Counted from the first letter of the stretch, positions 7,445-16,019 are shown. The stretch: 64,000 nt of DNA from Paenibacillus oleatilyticus (GCF_018998565.1 NZ_JAHNZO010000025.1:51357-115356); one strand, 5' to 3'. Numbers and translations are program-made. The notes: generated by a model from the sequence alone, not told the origin.

Positions 7445-10400
7445 ATGAATTCATTAACAAATTTTTCGATGAAGAACATCGCCGCAGTAATCATTATTGT
7501 GCTGATGTTGTTTGGCGGCGGTACTTATGCGGCTTCCATCTTGAAAATGGAACTCATACCGAGTACTACTCAAACGAGATTCAATATTACCACCCAGTAT
7601 ACGGCTCCTCCTAAGGATGTTTTGGAGCTTGTCACCAAGCCTGTCGAGAAAGCGGTGGCGGGACTAGACGGCATCAAATCTTTAAAGTCTACCTCCAGCG
7701 ATAACTTCTCTATGGTTACCGTAGAACTGCAGCAGGGGAAGAAGATTGAGGATGCCAGAAGGGACGCCGAAGGCTTGCTTGCGAACGTAAAGCTGCCCCA
7801 AGGCGCGGAAAAACCGAAGGTTCAGACCTCTAGCGCCGAAGCGAGCGCCATTTACTACCTCTCGGTGTACGGCGAAAACAACATGAGCCAGCAGGAGCTG
7901 GATAAGATCTACAAGGATATCGTCCAGCCTGGCTTTGCGGCCATCAAAGGGGTTGACCGCGTCGATGGGGTCGGCAATAAAGAAGCGGTTCTGACCTTAA
8001 GAATGAACGGCAATGCAATTAGCAGCTACGGATTGACACCGGCACAGGTGTCCCAAAGCATTCAAGCTGCCATTCTGACAAGCCCTGCGGGATTAGTCGA
8101 CTTCAGCGGGAACACGCAAATGGTACGTGTCAAGAGCGATCTCAATACGATTTACAGCCTGGAAAACATGAAAATTACGGCTACGGGGGGACAAACGCTT
8201 CTTCTGAAAGACATTGCCAAGGTTGAAGCGATTTCCGAATCCAGATTCATTTCGCGCCTCGACGGCAAGCCGGCCATCGGTGTGACGATCTACAAAACGA
8301 AGAACTCCAATGACGTTCAATTGGCTGCGGAAGCAGACGCTTTGATGGCCAAGTGGAAGCAGGATTTCCCGAACCTTACGTTTAAACCGCTTTTTGCTAC
8401 ATCGAGCATGATCAAGGATTCGATTAACGGCATGGTTAAGGAAGGAGCGCTCGGCGCCCTGCTTGCCTCTATTATGATCCTGCTCTTCCTTAGAAATGTT
8501 CGGATGACCATCATCGTTTTGGTCTCTATTCCTTTATCGCTGTTAATCACGCTGCTTATCATGGCTCCGCTCGATATTTCGCTCAACATCATGACGCTGG
8601 GCGGGATTACGATCGCGATCGGGCGTGTCGTGGACGACAGTATCGTCGTTATCGAAAATATTTACAGCGAGCTCGTGAAAGTTCACGAGCGCGGGGAATC
8701 GGTCATTAAGAAAGCGACCGCGCAAGTGGCTTCGGCGATTACGTCCTCCACGCTTACAACCGTCGGGGTATTTGCTCCAATCGCCTTTGTCGGGGGAGAG
8801 CTCGGGGATTTGTTCCGTCCGTTCGCCGTCACGCTTTCCGCTGCGTTGATGTCTTCGCTGCTGGTGGCCGTGACCGTGATTCCGATGCTTGCCAAGATGC
8901 TCGTGCTGCGTTCCAAAAATATTAAGGTGCACGACGAAACGCAAGTCGGCAAAGTGTCCGGCGCTTATTTGAAAGTGCTGAAATGGTCGCTTAACAACCG
9001 CATCAAAACGATGCTGCTTTCCATGCTGGTTTTTATTGTGGCTATCGTAGGTACGGTTCCGCTCCTGGCTGTGGAATTCATGCCTTCCAGCGATTCGGAT
9101 AAACAAATGTTTATTATGATCAAAATGCCTCGGGAAACTTCGCTTGCGTCCAACGACTTGAAAATGAAAGAGATCGAAGCGATGATTCGCGAGACGAAAA
9201 ACGAGGCGGGAGAGCCTGCTTTCGAATACATGCAGTCCTATGTAGGCGGCGGTTCTACGGACAATCGCATAGACTACGAAAGCCAGTTGATTGGCGCGGC
9301 ATCGCAGGGAACGAATGCCAAGAAGCTGCTGAATGAAACCAAGGAAAAAATATTGTACCTGCTTCCCAAAGGCTCTGAGGTAAACGGTATGCTGCTAAGC
9401 GGTGGCGGACCTGGTGGCGGGGGAGACTTCTCCTATATGCTTAAAGGCGACGACCTGAATCTGCTCACCCAGGGAGCTAAGCTGGTAAAGGATAAGCTTA
9501 AGGAAATTCCGGAATTTAAAGATGTAAAAGACAGCTTGAGCGAATCGAAGAATGAAGTGGAAATCGCCGTAGATCAAAATAAAGCCAGACTGTACAATTT
9601 GTCTTCGGGACAAATCGTCGAAACCGTGAATTCTTGGCTGAGAGAGGAAAAGATTGGAGATCTGAAATTCGACAATACGACCTTCTCCACCAAGATCATG
9701 CTTGACAAGAGCTTCAAGGATTCCATTGACAAAATCGGAAACTTTCTGATTAAGACTCCTACGGGAGCCACTGTCAAACTGAACGAAGTAGCGAAGGTTC
9801 GCCAAATCGAGGCTCCGGCGTCGATCACCCGGGATCAGCAAGTTCAATACGTAACGGTAACGGCAACGATCGAGTCCAGGGACAAGGGCGGCGTTAGTGC
9901 CAAAGCGGCGGAAATGCTGAAAACAGTGGAGCTTCCGTCAGGAGTTCGCCCTGAAGTCAAAGGGGTATCCGACGATATTCAGAAAAACTTCATGCAAATG
10001 TTCGTAGCCATGGCCGTCTCCATCTTTATTGTGTATCTGATCATGGTTCTGGCTTTCGGAAATGCTAGTGCGCCGTTTGCGATCTTATTCTCTCTGCCGC
10101 TTGCGGCAATCGGAGGCTTGCTTGGCCTGCTCGTCAGTGGCGAATCGCTCAACCTTACCTCATTGATCGGATTCTTGATGCTGATAGGTGTCGTGGTTAC
10201 CAATGCGATCGTGCTTATCGACCGCGTGCAGCAGCTGAGGGAGGCAGGACAGTCCGTACGCGACGCGCTTTTGGAGGGCGGCTTATCCCGACTTCGTCCG
10301 ATTATCATGACCGCGGGGGCTACTATTATTGCCCTGCTGCCGCTGGCTCTTGGGTTCTCTAAAGGAGCGCTTATCTCCAAAGGCTTGGCTGTTGTCGTTA

Positions 10401-10546
10401 TTGGCGGATTGACCACCTCGACATTGCTCACACTGATCGTTGTACCGGTCGTATACGAAATTATTCACAATACCAAGTCTCGCCTCGGCCGCTTGTTCAA
10501 CAGAAAGACATCGGAATCCAAGTCGACGCCGGTGACGAATGCTTAA
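7445..10546 (+). CDS. RND efflux pump, SwrC/AcrB superfamily
   Basis: The product has 1033 residues, the normal size for an HAE1-type RND pump. There is one membrane helix at residues 10-30, a large extracytoplasmic domain, a helix bundle starting near residue 335, a second large loop, and a final bundle at about 855-1010. The proton-relay aspartates are present in GRVVDDSIVVIENIY. The closest well-known Firmicute relative is SwrC (YerP), linked to surfactin tolerance and swarming. Start at ATG 7445, with GGAGGAG at 7430. The adaptor gene follows after 58 bp, forming a two-component Gram-positive RND system without an outer-membrane channel. The substrate cannot be read from sequence. Confidence 0.93.
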   Translation: MNSLTNFSMKNIAAVIIIVLMLFGGGTYAASILKMELIPSTTQTRFNITTQYTAPPKDVLELVTKPVEKAVAGLDGIKSLKSTSSDNFSMVTVELQQGKKIEDARRDAEGLLANVKLPQGAEKPKVQTSSAEASAIYYLSVYGENNMSQQELDKIYKDIVQPGFAAIKGVDRVDGVGNKEAVLTLRMNGNAISSYGLTPAQVSQSIQAAILTSPAGLVDFSGNTQMVRVKSDLNTIYSLENMKITATGGQTLLLKDIAKVEAISESRFISRLDGKPAIGVTIYKTKNSNDVQLAAEADALMAKWKQDFPNLTFKPLFATSSMIKDSINGMVKEGALGALLASIMILLFLRNVRMTIIVLVSIPLSLLITLLIMAPLDISLNIMTLGGITIAIGRVVDDSIVVIENIYSELVKVHERGESVIKKATAQVASAITSSTLTTVGVFAPIAFVGGELGDLFRPFAVTLSAALMSSLLVAVTVIPMLAKMLVLRSKNIKVHDETQVGKVSGAYLKVLKWSLNNRIKTMLLSMLVFIVAIVGTVPLLAVEFMPSSDSDKQMFIMIKMPRETSLASNDLKMKEIEAMIRETKNEAGEPAFEYMQSYVGGGSTDNRIDYESQLIGAASQGTNAKKLLNETKEKILYLLPKGSEVNGMLLSGGGPGGGGDFSYMLKGDDLNLLTQGAKLVKDKLKEIPEFKDVKDSLSESKNEVEIAVDQNKARLYNLSSGQIVETVNSWLREEKIGDLKFDNTTFSTKIMLDKSFKDSIDKIGNFLIKTPTGATVKLNEVAKVRQIEAPASITRDQQVQYVTVTATIESRDKGGVSAKAAEMLKTVELPSGVRPEVKGVSDDIQKNFMQMFVAMAVSIFIVYLIMVLAFGNASAPFAILFSLPLAAIGGLLGLLVSGESLNLTSLIGFLMLIGVVVTNAIVLIDRVQQLREAGQSVRDALLEGGLSRLRPIIMTAGATIIALLPLALGFSKGALISKGLAVVVIGGLTTSTLLTLIVVPVVYEIIHNTKSRLGRLFNRKTSESKSTPVTNA

Positions 10547-10604
10547 GAAAGCATTTCATTCAGATAGATAGAGAGTTCCATAAGGGAAAAAGGAGAATCA
10601 GCCC

Positions 10605-11861
10605 ATGAATCCGATCATGTCAAAATCTTTCAAGCAAAGTACCAAAGTGATGGGGGCCGTCGTTATTTCGACGGCGCTCCTCGCCGGCTGCGGCGCTCAG
10701 CCGCAAGCTGCACCGACAGCTGCTAATGCGTCGGAACCCCAGCTCAAGACCGTTAAAGTTTCGAAGATCGAGAAGCAGAGGATCGGCGATCCGCAGGAGC
10801 AGGTAGCCGAGGTTATTTCTTCCATCCAGATTGACTTGGTGACCAAGGTAGGCGGAGACGTCATGGAAGTAGTGAAGAAGCGCGGCGATATGGTGGAAAA
10901 AGGCGATGTGATTTTCCGCATGGACCCGACGGATGTAAAAATGAAAAAGGACAAAGCGCAGATTGATATTACCAGCAGTCAACAGCAGTTGGACAAAGCA
11001 AGACAAGAATTGGCCAACAGCAAGCAGGAAATGAAGAATGGAATCAAGAAGCTGGAAGAGTCCATTAAGGAAACCGAAAAGAACTATAACAAAATGCGCA
11101 ACGATTACGATCTGGGCCTGGTTACAAAATTCCAGCTTGAGCAAATGGAAACACAGCTTAACAATCTCAAGCTCGATCTGGAAAACAACCGAAACAAGCA
11201 GAAAACGCTGGAAACGACGAACTCCTTGGCGCCGTTGGAGCAAGCGCTGCAATCCTCGAATCTTTCGATTCGCGAAGCCGATCGGACGCTCGAAAATATG
11301 GAAGTGAAAGCGACGGTTAGCGGCGTCTTAACCGACCTGCCGATTGAAGTGGGCATGTCTTTGAATGCTGGTTTCCAAGCCGGGAAGGTGCAACAGCTCG
11401 ATCCGATCAAAATCCGGGCGGAGCTGACCGAGGAGACGGCTAATTTGGTGCGCGGCAAGCAGGAGCTGACATTCTACGTTCCTGGCACGCTTGACAAGAC
11501 AAAAGCCAAGGTCAGCTATTTGGCTGACGTGATGAGCGCCAATTCCAAGTCTTACACGTTGGAGCTTGAGTACTCTAACGCTGAGCGTAAGCTTAAGCCC
11601 GGCATGAAGGCTCAGATTCTCGTAACGGAAGAAGCCGATCAGATGGTTGTTACCGTGCCTACCACGGCTATCGTGCGTGAAGGCGGAGACACGTTCGCTT
11701 TCGTGCTCGTAGGCGATACGGCGGAGAAGCGCAAAGTGGCTTTAGGCCGTTTGAACGAAACGATCCAAGAAGTGCTGTCCGGTCTCAAAGAAGGAGAACA
11801 GCTTATCATTTCGGGTCAGAACCAATTGAAAGACAAGGAGAAAGTCCAGCTGGCCAAGTAA
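10605..11861 (+). CDS. HlyD/RND-type adaptor lipoprotein
   Basis: This is a 418-residue membrane-fusion adaptor. The signal peptide ends in a lipobox (ALLAGC, Cys at about 29), so it is lipid-anchored outside. Next come a biotinyl-lipoyl-like strand (VTKVGGDVMEVVKKRGDMVEKGD split around the hairpin), a long coiled coil at about residues 105-215 rich in Lys/Glu/Gln, the second lipoyl half (VKATVSGVLTDLPIEVG), a beta-barrel, and a C-terminal membrane-proximal domain. AAAGGAG precedes the ATG. It lies between the RND pump and the secreted protein and should link the pump to the cell-wall side. Confidence 0.92.
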   Translation: MNPIMSKSFKQSTKVMGAVVISTALLAGCGAQPQAAPTAANASEPQLKTVKVSKIEKQRIGDPQEQVAEVISSIQIDLVTKVGGDVMEVVKKRGDMVEKGDVIFRMDPTDVKMKKDKAQIDITSSQQQLDKARQELANSKQEMKNGIKKLEESIKETEKNYNKMRNDYDLGLVTKFQLEQMETQLNNLKLDLENNRNKQKTLETTNSLAPLEQALQSSNLSIREADRTLENMEVKATVSGVLTDLPIEVGMSLNAGFQAGKVQQLDPIKIRAELTEETANLVRGKQELTFYVPGTLDKTKAKVSYLADVMSANSKSYTLELEYSNAERKLKPGMKAQILVTEEADQMVVTVPTTAIVREGGDTFAFVLVGDTAEKRKVALGRLNETIQEVLSGLKEGEQLIISGQNQLKDKEKVQLAK

Positions 11862-11892
11862 CTCTCAGCGGACCTGACAGGAGGAAAACCAA

Positions 11893-13710
11893 GTGAACAA
11901 CAAGCTGAAAAAAACCGTAGCATCCGTCGTTATTACCGCCTCGATTATGAGCACAGGTTATTCCGCTCTTGCAGCGGAGCCTGCAGGAAGCGAGCCTGCG
12001 GCGCAAGCCGTCGTAACCTATAAACTGACCGACCTTCTCGATGTGGAAGTCAAGGGCGTATTGAACGAGCGAATTCAGGACGGTACCCGACTCGGCGTCG
12101 TCATTCGAATGAAGAATAACGGCGCTACCTCGACGCGGGTACCTGACTACGAATTGCGGGTGAAGACCAGCGAAGGCGTCGAGTATACGCTGCAACCAAG
12201 CGCCTCGAACGTTAAATCGATTCAGCCGAAAGCGAACACGGAGCTCAGCTATATGACCGTCATCGATCGCACCGATACCGTAAATCTGGCTCAGGTGAAT
12301 TGGACCGATGTCGACTACTACATTTATCCGAAGAAGGAGACGCTGATCGTAGCGGCGCCGATTACGGGGGAGACTTGGAAAGGCGGCGATACGCCGATTA
12401 CCGATCCGAGCGCGATTAAGAAATGGTCTGATTCCTTTACGATCCCGACATTAACCTCGCCGATCCAGTATACGCCGGCGGCGATCAACAAGGAGTCGAC
12501 GGAGAAAGGCACTGTATACGTTGTACAACTGCTTGCTTACAACCCTTCGAACCAACGCGAAACGATTCCGACATTCGCCGTAGACGGCAAGGCGGCGGGA
12601 AAAGTATTTTCCGGCAGCCAGGTAGAGCAAGGAAATATCACGCTGGAAGCGAAGGAAGAAAAATATATTCATTTTGCTATTCCGACGGACCAAGATACGA
12701 TCTTGAACAGCTTAAACATTTTGACCCCAGAGAAATTTGCAGTTGGCGGAGCCGGCGGCGCAGGGGTCGGAGGCGCAGGCAATGTGGGAGCAGGGGCCGG
12801 CGGTGCGGCTGGCGCAGGAGCAGGAGCCAATGCCGGTGCAGCTACGGGTACTGCCGGTGTGTATAACGTAGGACGTCTGAACATTTTGCTGCCGTCGCAG
12901 CAAACCGGAGAAACCGCCCTGGCCTATAAGCTCGGCACTCCAATGACGCTGGACAAACGGAGCCAGCTGATTCATCCGGATTTGGATGTTTCCGTTATCG
13001 AGTTCCATATGTTTGACAACAAGGAAGAAGGATCGAAAACCGTCTCGGCCAAATTCAAGCTTACGAATAAGACGGACCGGCCGCTCGCCGTTCCGGCATT
13101 TGCAACGGATCTGGTAAGCTCGGACGGTTATGAGTACAACGGCAGTCGTCAAAATATTACGACGCCGAACGTGCTTCCAAACTCTTCGCTCACCGTGAAC
13201 TACTTCTATACGATCCCAGTGTCCGAAACCGGAAAGGGCTTGGCACTGAAGATCCAAGATACGAAGTCTGCGGCACCGTATAAGTCGACGATTGGCGCTT
13301 ACAGTGTTGCGCTTCAAACCGAGGATAGCAAGGATACGTTTGAGCTGTATCCGTTTGAGATTAAAGTGAATAACTGGCAAATCGGTACAAGCTTCAATGC
13401 CATGGGAGCGAAGAACTACCAATACAAAGCGAAGTTCTTTATGGAAGTCAGCCGCCACGATCAAGTCCAAGTAGATCCGAGCTTCTCGGGACTGCTGTTC
13501 GAGCTGTACGATTCCGCAGGCCGGTTGATCGGATCGGGCAACGGATCGTTTGTTGGAGCTAACCGACTGGTTACCGGGGAAAACAATATTACTTTTGACG
13601 GTAACACAGAGCAATTCGATTATCCGCTGACCGTTCGGATTTATGAGCAGTTTACGACTACGGGCGGGCAAAAGTCCAAGCGTCTGCTTAAAGAGCTTAA
13701 GCAATCTTAA
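11893..13710 (+). CDS. Secreted beta-rich protein with Gly/Ala-rich hinge
   Basis: The product has 605 residues and a signal peptide (SIMSTGYSALAAEP). The start is GTG at 11893 with AGGAGG nine bases upstream. It shares with the 4346-6556 product the module 'N-x-G, VPDYELRVKTSEGVEY, then Pro-x-(S/A)-N' near residues 55-115 and again near 385-445 (LAVPAFATDLVSSDGYEY). Residues 287-327 are almost only Gly, Ala and Val, a flexible or elastic hinge coded by GC-rich DNA. There is no sorting motif. It is the last gene of the RND operon, 31 bp after the adaptor, with a terminator at 13734. Function unknown; paralogy suggests both proteins do the same job for two different exporters. Confidence 0.82.
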   Translation: MNNKLKKTVASVVITASIMSTGYSALAAEPAGSEPAAQAVVTYKLTDLLDVEVKGVLNERIQDGTRLGVVIRMKNNGATSTRVPDYELRVKTSEGVEYTLQPSASNVKSIQPKANTELSYMTVIDRTDTVNLAQVNWTDVDYYIYPKKETLIVAAPITGETWKGGDTPITDPSAIKKWSDSFTIPTLTSPIQYTPAAINKESTEKGTVYVVQLLAYNPSNQRETIPTFAVDGKAAGKVFSGSQVEQGNITLEAKEEKYIHFAIPTDQDTILNSLNILTPEKFAVGGAGGAGVGGAGNVGAGAGGAAGAGAGANAGAATGTAGVYNVGRLNILLPSQQTGETALAYKLGTPMTLDKRSQLIHPDLDVSVIEFHMFDNKEEGSKTVSAKFKLTNKTDRPLAVPAFATDLVSSDGYEYNGSRQNITTPNVLPNSSLTVNYFYTIPVSETGKGLALKIQDTKSAAPYKSTIGAYSVALQTEDSKDTFELYPFEIKVNNWQIGTSFNAMGAKNYQYKAKFFMEVSRHDQVQVDPSFSGLLFELYDSAGRLIGSGNGSFVGANRLVTGENNITFDGNTEQFDYPLTVRIYEQFTTTGGQKSKRLLKELKQS

Positions 13711-13733
13711 TTCATAGTCGTTTGAAGTAAACG

Positions 13734-13758
13734 AAAGCCGGCCTTTGGGTCGGCTTTT
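13734..13758 (+). terminator. Terminator of the RND operon
   Basis: AAAGCCG pairs with CGGCTTT over a 10-base loop, followed by TTCC. Confidence 0.75.
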
Positions 13759-13841
13759 CCCCAATTATCACCAGTTGTCCCATAGTACACGCATATAGAT
13801 CATGGTATAATGATAGCACTTCCATTAAAGGAGCGATTCTC

Positions 13842-14393
13842 ATGAAACGTCAGGTTCACAGCAAAGAAATAAAAGCTGCGGTATATCAAAAGCTGGAGGA
13901 ACGCGGCGTGACGATGGAAGATATTGCCCTGATCGTCAGAGAAATGCAGCTTCCTTATCATCCCGATTTGACGCTGGAGACTTGTCTCGAATCGGTCCAT
14001 GCAGTTTTGCAGAAGCGAGAGCTTCAGCATGCGATTCTTGTCGGTATCGAGCTGGACGTATTGGCTGAAAAAGGTTTGTTGACCGAGCCGCTGCAATCGA
14101 TTATCGAAAGCGATGAAGGACTGTTCGGCTGCGATGAAACACTCGCTCTCGGGTCGGTGTTCGGATACGGCAGCATCGCGCTTACGACGTTCGGCCATTT
14201 GGATAAACAAAAAGTCGGAATTATTAAACGTCTGGATACCAAGAACGGCAACGGCGTACACACTTTCCTGGATGATCTGGTTGCCAGCATTGCGGCATCG
14301 GCATCAAGTCGTCTGGCCCATCGGCAGCGGGATGCGGATGAACGGGACAATGTCGTCGCTTATATTGCCGCGTCGGAAGAAAACGCGGGCTGA
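13842..14393 (+). CDS. Phosphatidylglycerophosphatase A family protein (YutG-like)
   Basis: The product has 183 residues and resembles the Firmicute PgpA/YutG family. After about 90 helical residues come the conserved acidic stretch GCDETLALGSVFGYGSIALT and the pattern DTKNGNGVHTFLDDLVASIAA. Unlike E. coli PgpA it has no clear membrane helices, which is normal for this subgroup. Members are annotated as phosphatidylglycerol-phosphate phosphatases; activity in the soluble Bacillus branch is less certain. An extended -10 (TGG-TATAAT at 13803-13811) and AAAGGAG lie just upstream. It is a single gene between two terminators. Confidence 0.8.
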   Translation: MKRQVHSKEIKAAVYQKLEERGVTMEDIALIVREMQLPYHPDLTLETCLESVHAVLQKRELQHAILVGIELDVLAEKGLLTEPLQSIIESDEGLFGCDETLALGSVFGYGSIALTTFGHLDKQKVGIIKRLDTKNGNGVHTFLDDLVASIAASASSRLAHRQRDADERDNVVAYIAASEENAG

Positions 14394-14418
14394 AGCGAAA
14401 TTTGTTATATATTGGAGG

Positions 14419-14450
14419 AGCTTCCTTATGCAAATAAGGGAGCTTTTTTT
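14419..14450 (+). terminator. Terminator after pgpA-like gene
   Basis: AGCTTCCTTAT pairs with ATAAGGGAGCT (one G-U pair) over a 4-base loop, followed by seven T. Confidence 0.85.
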
Positions 14451-14505
14451 GGGTTAAGATACTAACAAAACTTCATCTTCATTCGATAAGCGGAGTGAAC
14501 ATAAA

Positions 14506-14670
14506 ATGAACTGGGTCTATTGGGTGAAATTGTACGACAGCAAGTTTCAAGCCGGGTGTCTGGCCAAGCGAATGGAAGAAGACTGGTGGATTTACGGTTA
14601 CGAATGCCCCAGCGAAGTCCAGGTGTTCCGTTCCAAAAAAGGCCGTTTTGGCGTTCGCTACACTGTTTAA
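14506..14670 (+). CDS. Small aromatic-rich protein of 54 residues
   Basis: The frame runs from ATG 14506 to TAA 14670 with GGAG 10 bases upstream. The peptide starts MNWVYWVKLYDSKFQAGC and continues with EEDWWIYGYECPSEVQVF and a basic RSKKGRFGVRYTV end. Trp, Tyr and Phe are over-represented and two Cys are present. Codon use looks like the neighbouring genes. It lies between the pgpA-like gene and the tRNA cluster and is read alone. I do not recognise a family; it is supported by the ribosome site and codon pattern only. Confidence 0.6.
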   Translation: MNWVYWVKLYDSKFQAGCLAKRMEEDWWIYGYECPSEVQVFRSKKGRFGVRYTV

Positions 14671-14679
14671 TTTTTTTAC

Positions 14680-14709
14680 TTGACTCCAACGTTTAAGTTG
14701 GTGTATAGT
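14680..14709 (+). promoter_or_regulatory. tRNA-operon promoter containing a MerR-like dyad
   Basis: TTGACT (14680-14685) and TATAGT (14704-14709) are 18 bp apart. The spacer holds CCAAC-N6-GTTGG, extendable with one mismatch. Long spacers filled by a dyad are typical of MerR-family promoters. The next gene downstream is the initiator tRNA at 14749. Confidence 0.5.
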
Positions 14710-14748
14710 TATTTTTGTCGCTGTCATTATACAGTGTGGATTTTCTGA

Positions 14749-14825
<77 letters not shown>

Positions 14826-14834
14826 AAGCTTCAA

Positions 14835-14911
14835 GGGCCCTTAGCTCAGTTGGTTAGAGCGGTCGGCTCATAACCGATTGGTCGGGGGTTCGAGTCCCTC
14901 AGGGCCCACCA
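14835..14911 (+). tRNA. tRNA with CAU anticodon, probably Ile2 (or elongator Met)
   Basis: A 77-nt cloverleaf with acceptor GGGCCCT/AGGGCCC, A73 and encoded CCA. The loop CTCATAA gives anticodon CAU. The body (TTAGCTCAGTTGGTTAGAGC and an ATAACC stem) resembles tRNA-Ile whose C34 becomes lysidine more than elongator Met, but the sequence alone does not settle it. Confidence 0.9.
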
Positions 14912-14922
14912 AACAGAACTGC

Positions 14923-15008
14923 GCCGGAGTGGCGGAATTGGCAGACGCACAGGACTTAAAATCCTGCGGTAGGTGACTACCGTACCGGTTCGAGTCCGGT
15001 CTTCGGCA
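14923..15008 (+). tRNA. tRNA-Leu (UAA)
   Basis: An 86-nt class II tRNA. Acceptor GCCGGAG pairs with CTTCGGC, the anticodon loop is CTTAAAA (UAA), and there is a long variable arm (GGTAGGTGACTACC). CCA is not encoded, unlike the two preceding tRNAs. Confidence 0.93.
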
Positions 15009-15030
15009 GTTCCATAGTAGTATCTTACAT

Positions 15031-15071
15031 AAAGAGTTTTGCTTTGATCCTTCAGAGCAAAACTCTTTTTC
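15031..15071 (+). terminator. Terminator of the tRNA cluster
   Basis: AAAGAGTTTTGCT pairs with AGCAAAACTCTTT and runs into a T tract. Confidence 0.9.
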
Positions 15072-15102
15072 TTTTCAAGAGGAGATTTTTGCCGCGGATC
15101 CT

Positions 15103-15111
15103 CATATACTT
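15103..15111 (+). promoter_or_regulatory. Sigma-K-like -10 of the GerPF-like gene
   Basis: CATATACTT fits the sigma-K -10 pattern CATANNNTA with one mismatch and shares CATATACT with the -10 elements at 15966 (minus) and 16037. Confidence 0.55.
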
Positions 15112-15141
15112 TAGAACACGACAAGGAAGGGGGGGACTTCC

Positions 15142-15360
15142 ATGCCTTCGATTATTTTGGCTCCGATCAAAATTACAGGCGCCGAAGGGGAAGTTGTATT
15201 CGGCGATGTATTGCAGGTTAATCCGAAAAGTACATCCAAGTCGTATTCGGGTGCAGGTGGCGGCAATACGGGGGATTGGATGGGAAATATTTCGCTGGTC
15301 AGTTCGACAAATACGTTTGATGCGGATGTTGCCGATTCCACTAACGCGGCGAATAATTAG
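15142..15360 (+). CDS. GerPF/GerPA-family spore germination protein
   Basis: This is a 72-residue protein of the GerPA/PF family. It has the family's beginning (MPSIILAPIKI), the FGDVLQVNPKSTSKSYSGAG block, GNTGDW, and the ending STNTFDADVADSTNAANN. These proteins are deposited in the spore coat late in sporulation and help germinants pass through it. Start with GGAAGGGGGGGAC upstream. In Bacillus gerPF is the last gene of gerPABCDEF; here this copy stands alone, about 700 bp before gerPA and separated from it by an opposite-strand gene. It could equally be a second GerPA-like copy. Confidence 0.88.
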   Translation: MPSIILAPIKITGAEGEVVFGDVLQVNPKSTSKSYSGAGGGNTGDWMGNISLVSSTNTFDADVADSTNAANN

Positions 15361-15410
15361 AGTACATAGATACAAGGGAAGCATACCCTGATGATCTTGA
15401 TCCATTCCGT

Positions 15411-15452
15411 ACGTCTCAGACGGCCGCTTTGAGCTGTTTTGGGACGTTTTTG
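15411..15452 (+). terminator. Probable terminator between convergent genes
   Basis: ACGTCTCA pairs with TGGGACGT (one G-U pair), followed by TTTTTG. It is placed to end the GerPF-like gene; the opposite gene also stops close by. Confidence 0.55.
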
Positions 15453-15468
15453 TTTGTGGAAGAGAAGG

Positions 15469-15942
15469 CTACATAAAACGAATATTGACGTTGGTATAGG
15501 GGTGGTCTATGGGCTGCTTGCGCATGTGCAACTGGAGAATGCTATTCTTATAAACCGCTTTGCAACTGCTTGGCACGATTTGGTTAGCAAGCCGGATCGT
15601 TTGCGTTTTGTCGTCCGGGAGTCCTTCCAAACGGATTTGGTAAGGATTGAGCATCAACCGGATTTTGTGCGCTTGCGCTTTGTCGGGGATATGGATTTTG
15701 GCGATGATATTGTTATGGGTGTCGAAGATTTCCGAATGAAAGTGATGCTTGAGCGCCTGAACCTCCACGTTAGGCAATGCCCGGTTCAGAACGTCTTTGA
15801 TATACCCTTCAACCCAGTTTACGGGGTCTCCGTTGTCGCCGCTAAGGGAAGGGGTAGGGAACGGCAGCTTCCCGTTAAAAAACTGCTCGAATTGTTTCCA
15901 ATTCATATCGAAAAACGAGTTGTTATTTTTGGAATCACCCAT
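15469..15942 (-). CDS. Hsp20-like spore protein (GerT-like)
   Basis: The product has 157 residues. ATG at 15942 is chosen because AAGGAG precedes it by eight bases. After an Asn/Phe-rich N-terminus (NNNSFFDMNWKQFEQFF) there is an alpha-crystallin-type beta sandwich ending in IRLMLNPYQIRLEGL and a C-terminal strand. The location beside gerP, divergent from gerPA, and a CATATACTG -10 match Hsp20-related spore proteins such as GerT of Bacillus cereus, which helps germination. The family has low identity, so the name is tentative. It probably acts in the coat. Confidence 0.72.
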   Translation of the reverse strand: MGDSKNNNSFFDMNWKQFEQFFNGKLPFPTPSLSGDNGDPVNWVEGYIKDVLNRALPNVEVQALKHHFHSEIFDTHNNIIAKIHIPDKAQAHKIRLMLNPYQIRLEGLPDDKTQTIRLANQIVPSSCKAVYKNSILQLHMRKQPIDHPYTNVNIRFM

Positions 15943-15965
15943 GTTTATCCACTCCTTACTGATTC

Positions 15966-15974
15966 CAGTATATG
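15966..15974 (-). promoter_or_regulatory. Sigma-K-like -10 of the GerT-like gene
   Basis: On the minus strand the site reads CATATACTG, 24 bases before the start codon. It mirrors the gerPA -10 about 63 bp away. Confidence 0.5.
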
Positions 15975-16019
15975 AGCCTGAAGCGCAAACCATGAGTCCC
16001 CGCTAGCTGCCAAAAACAT

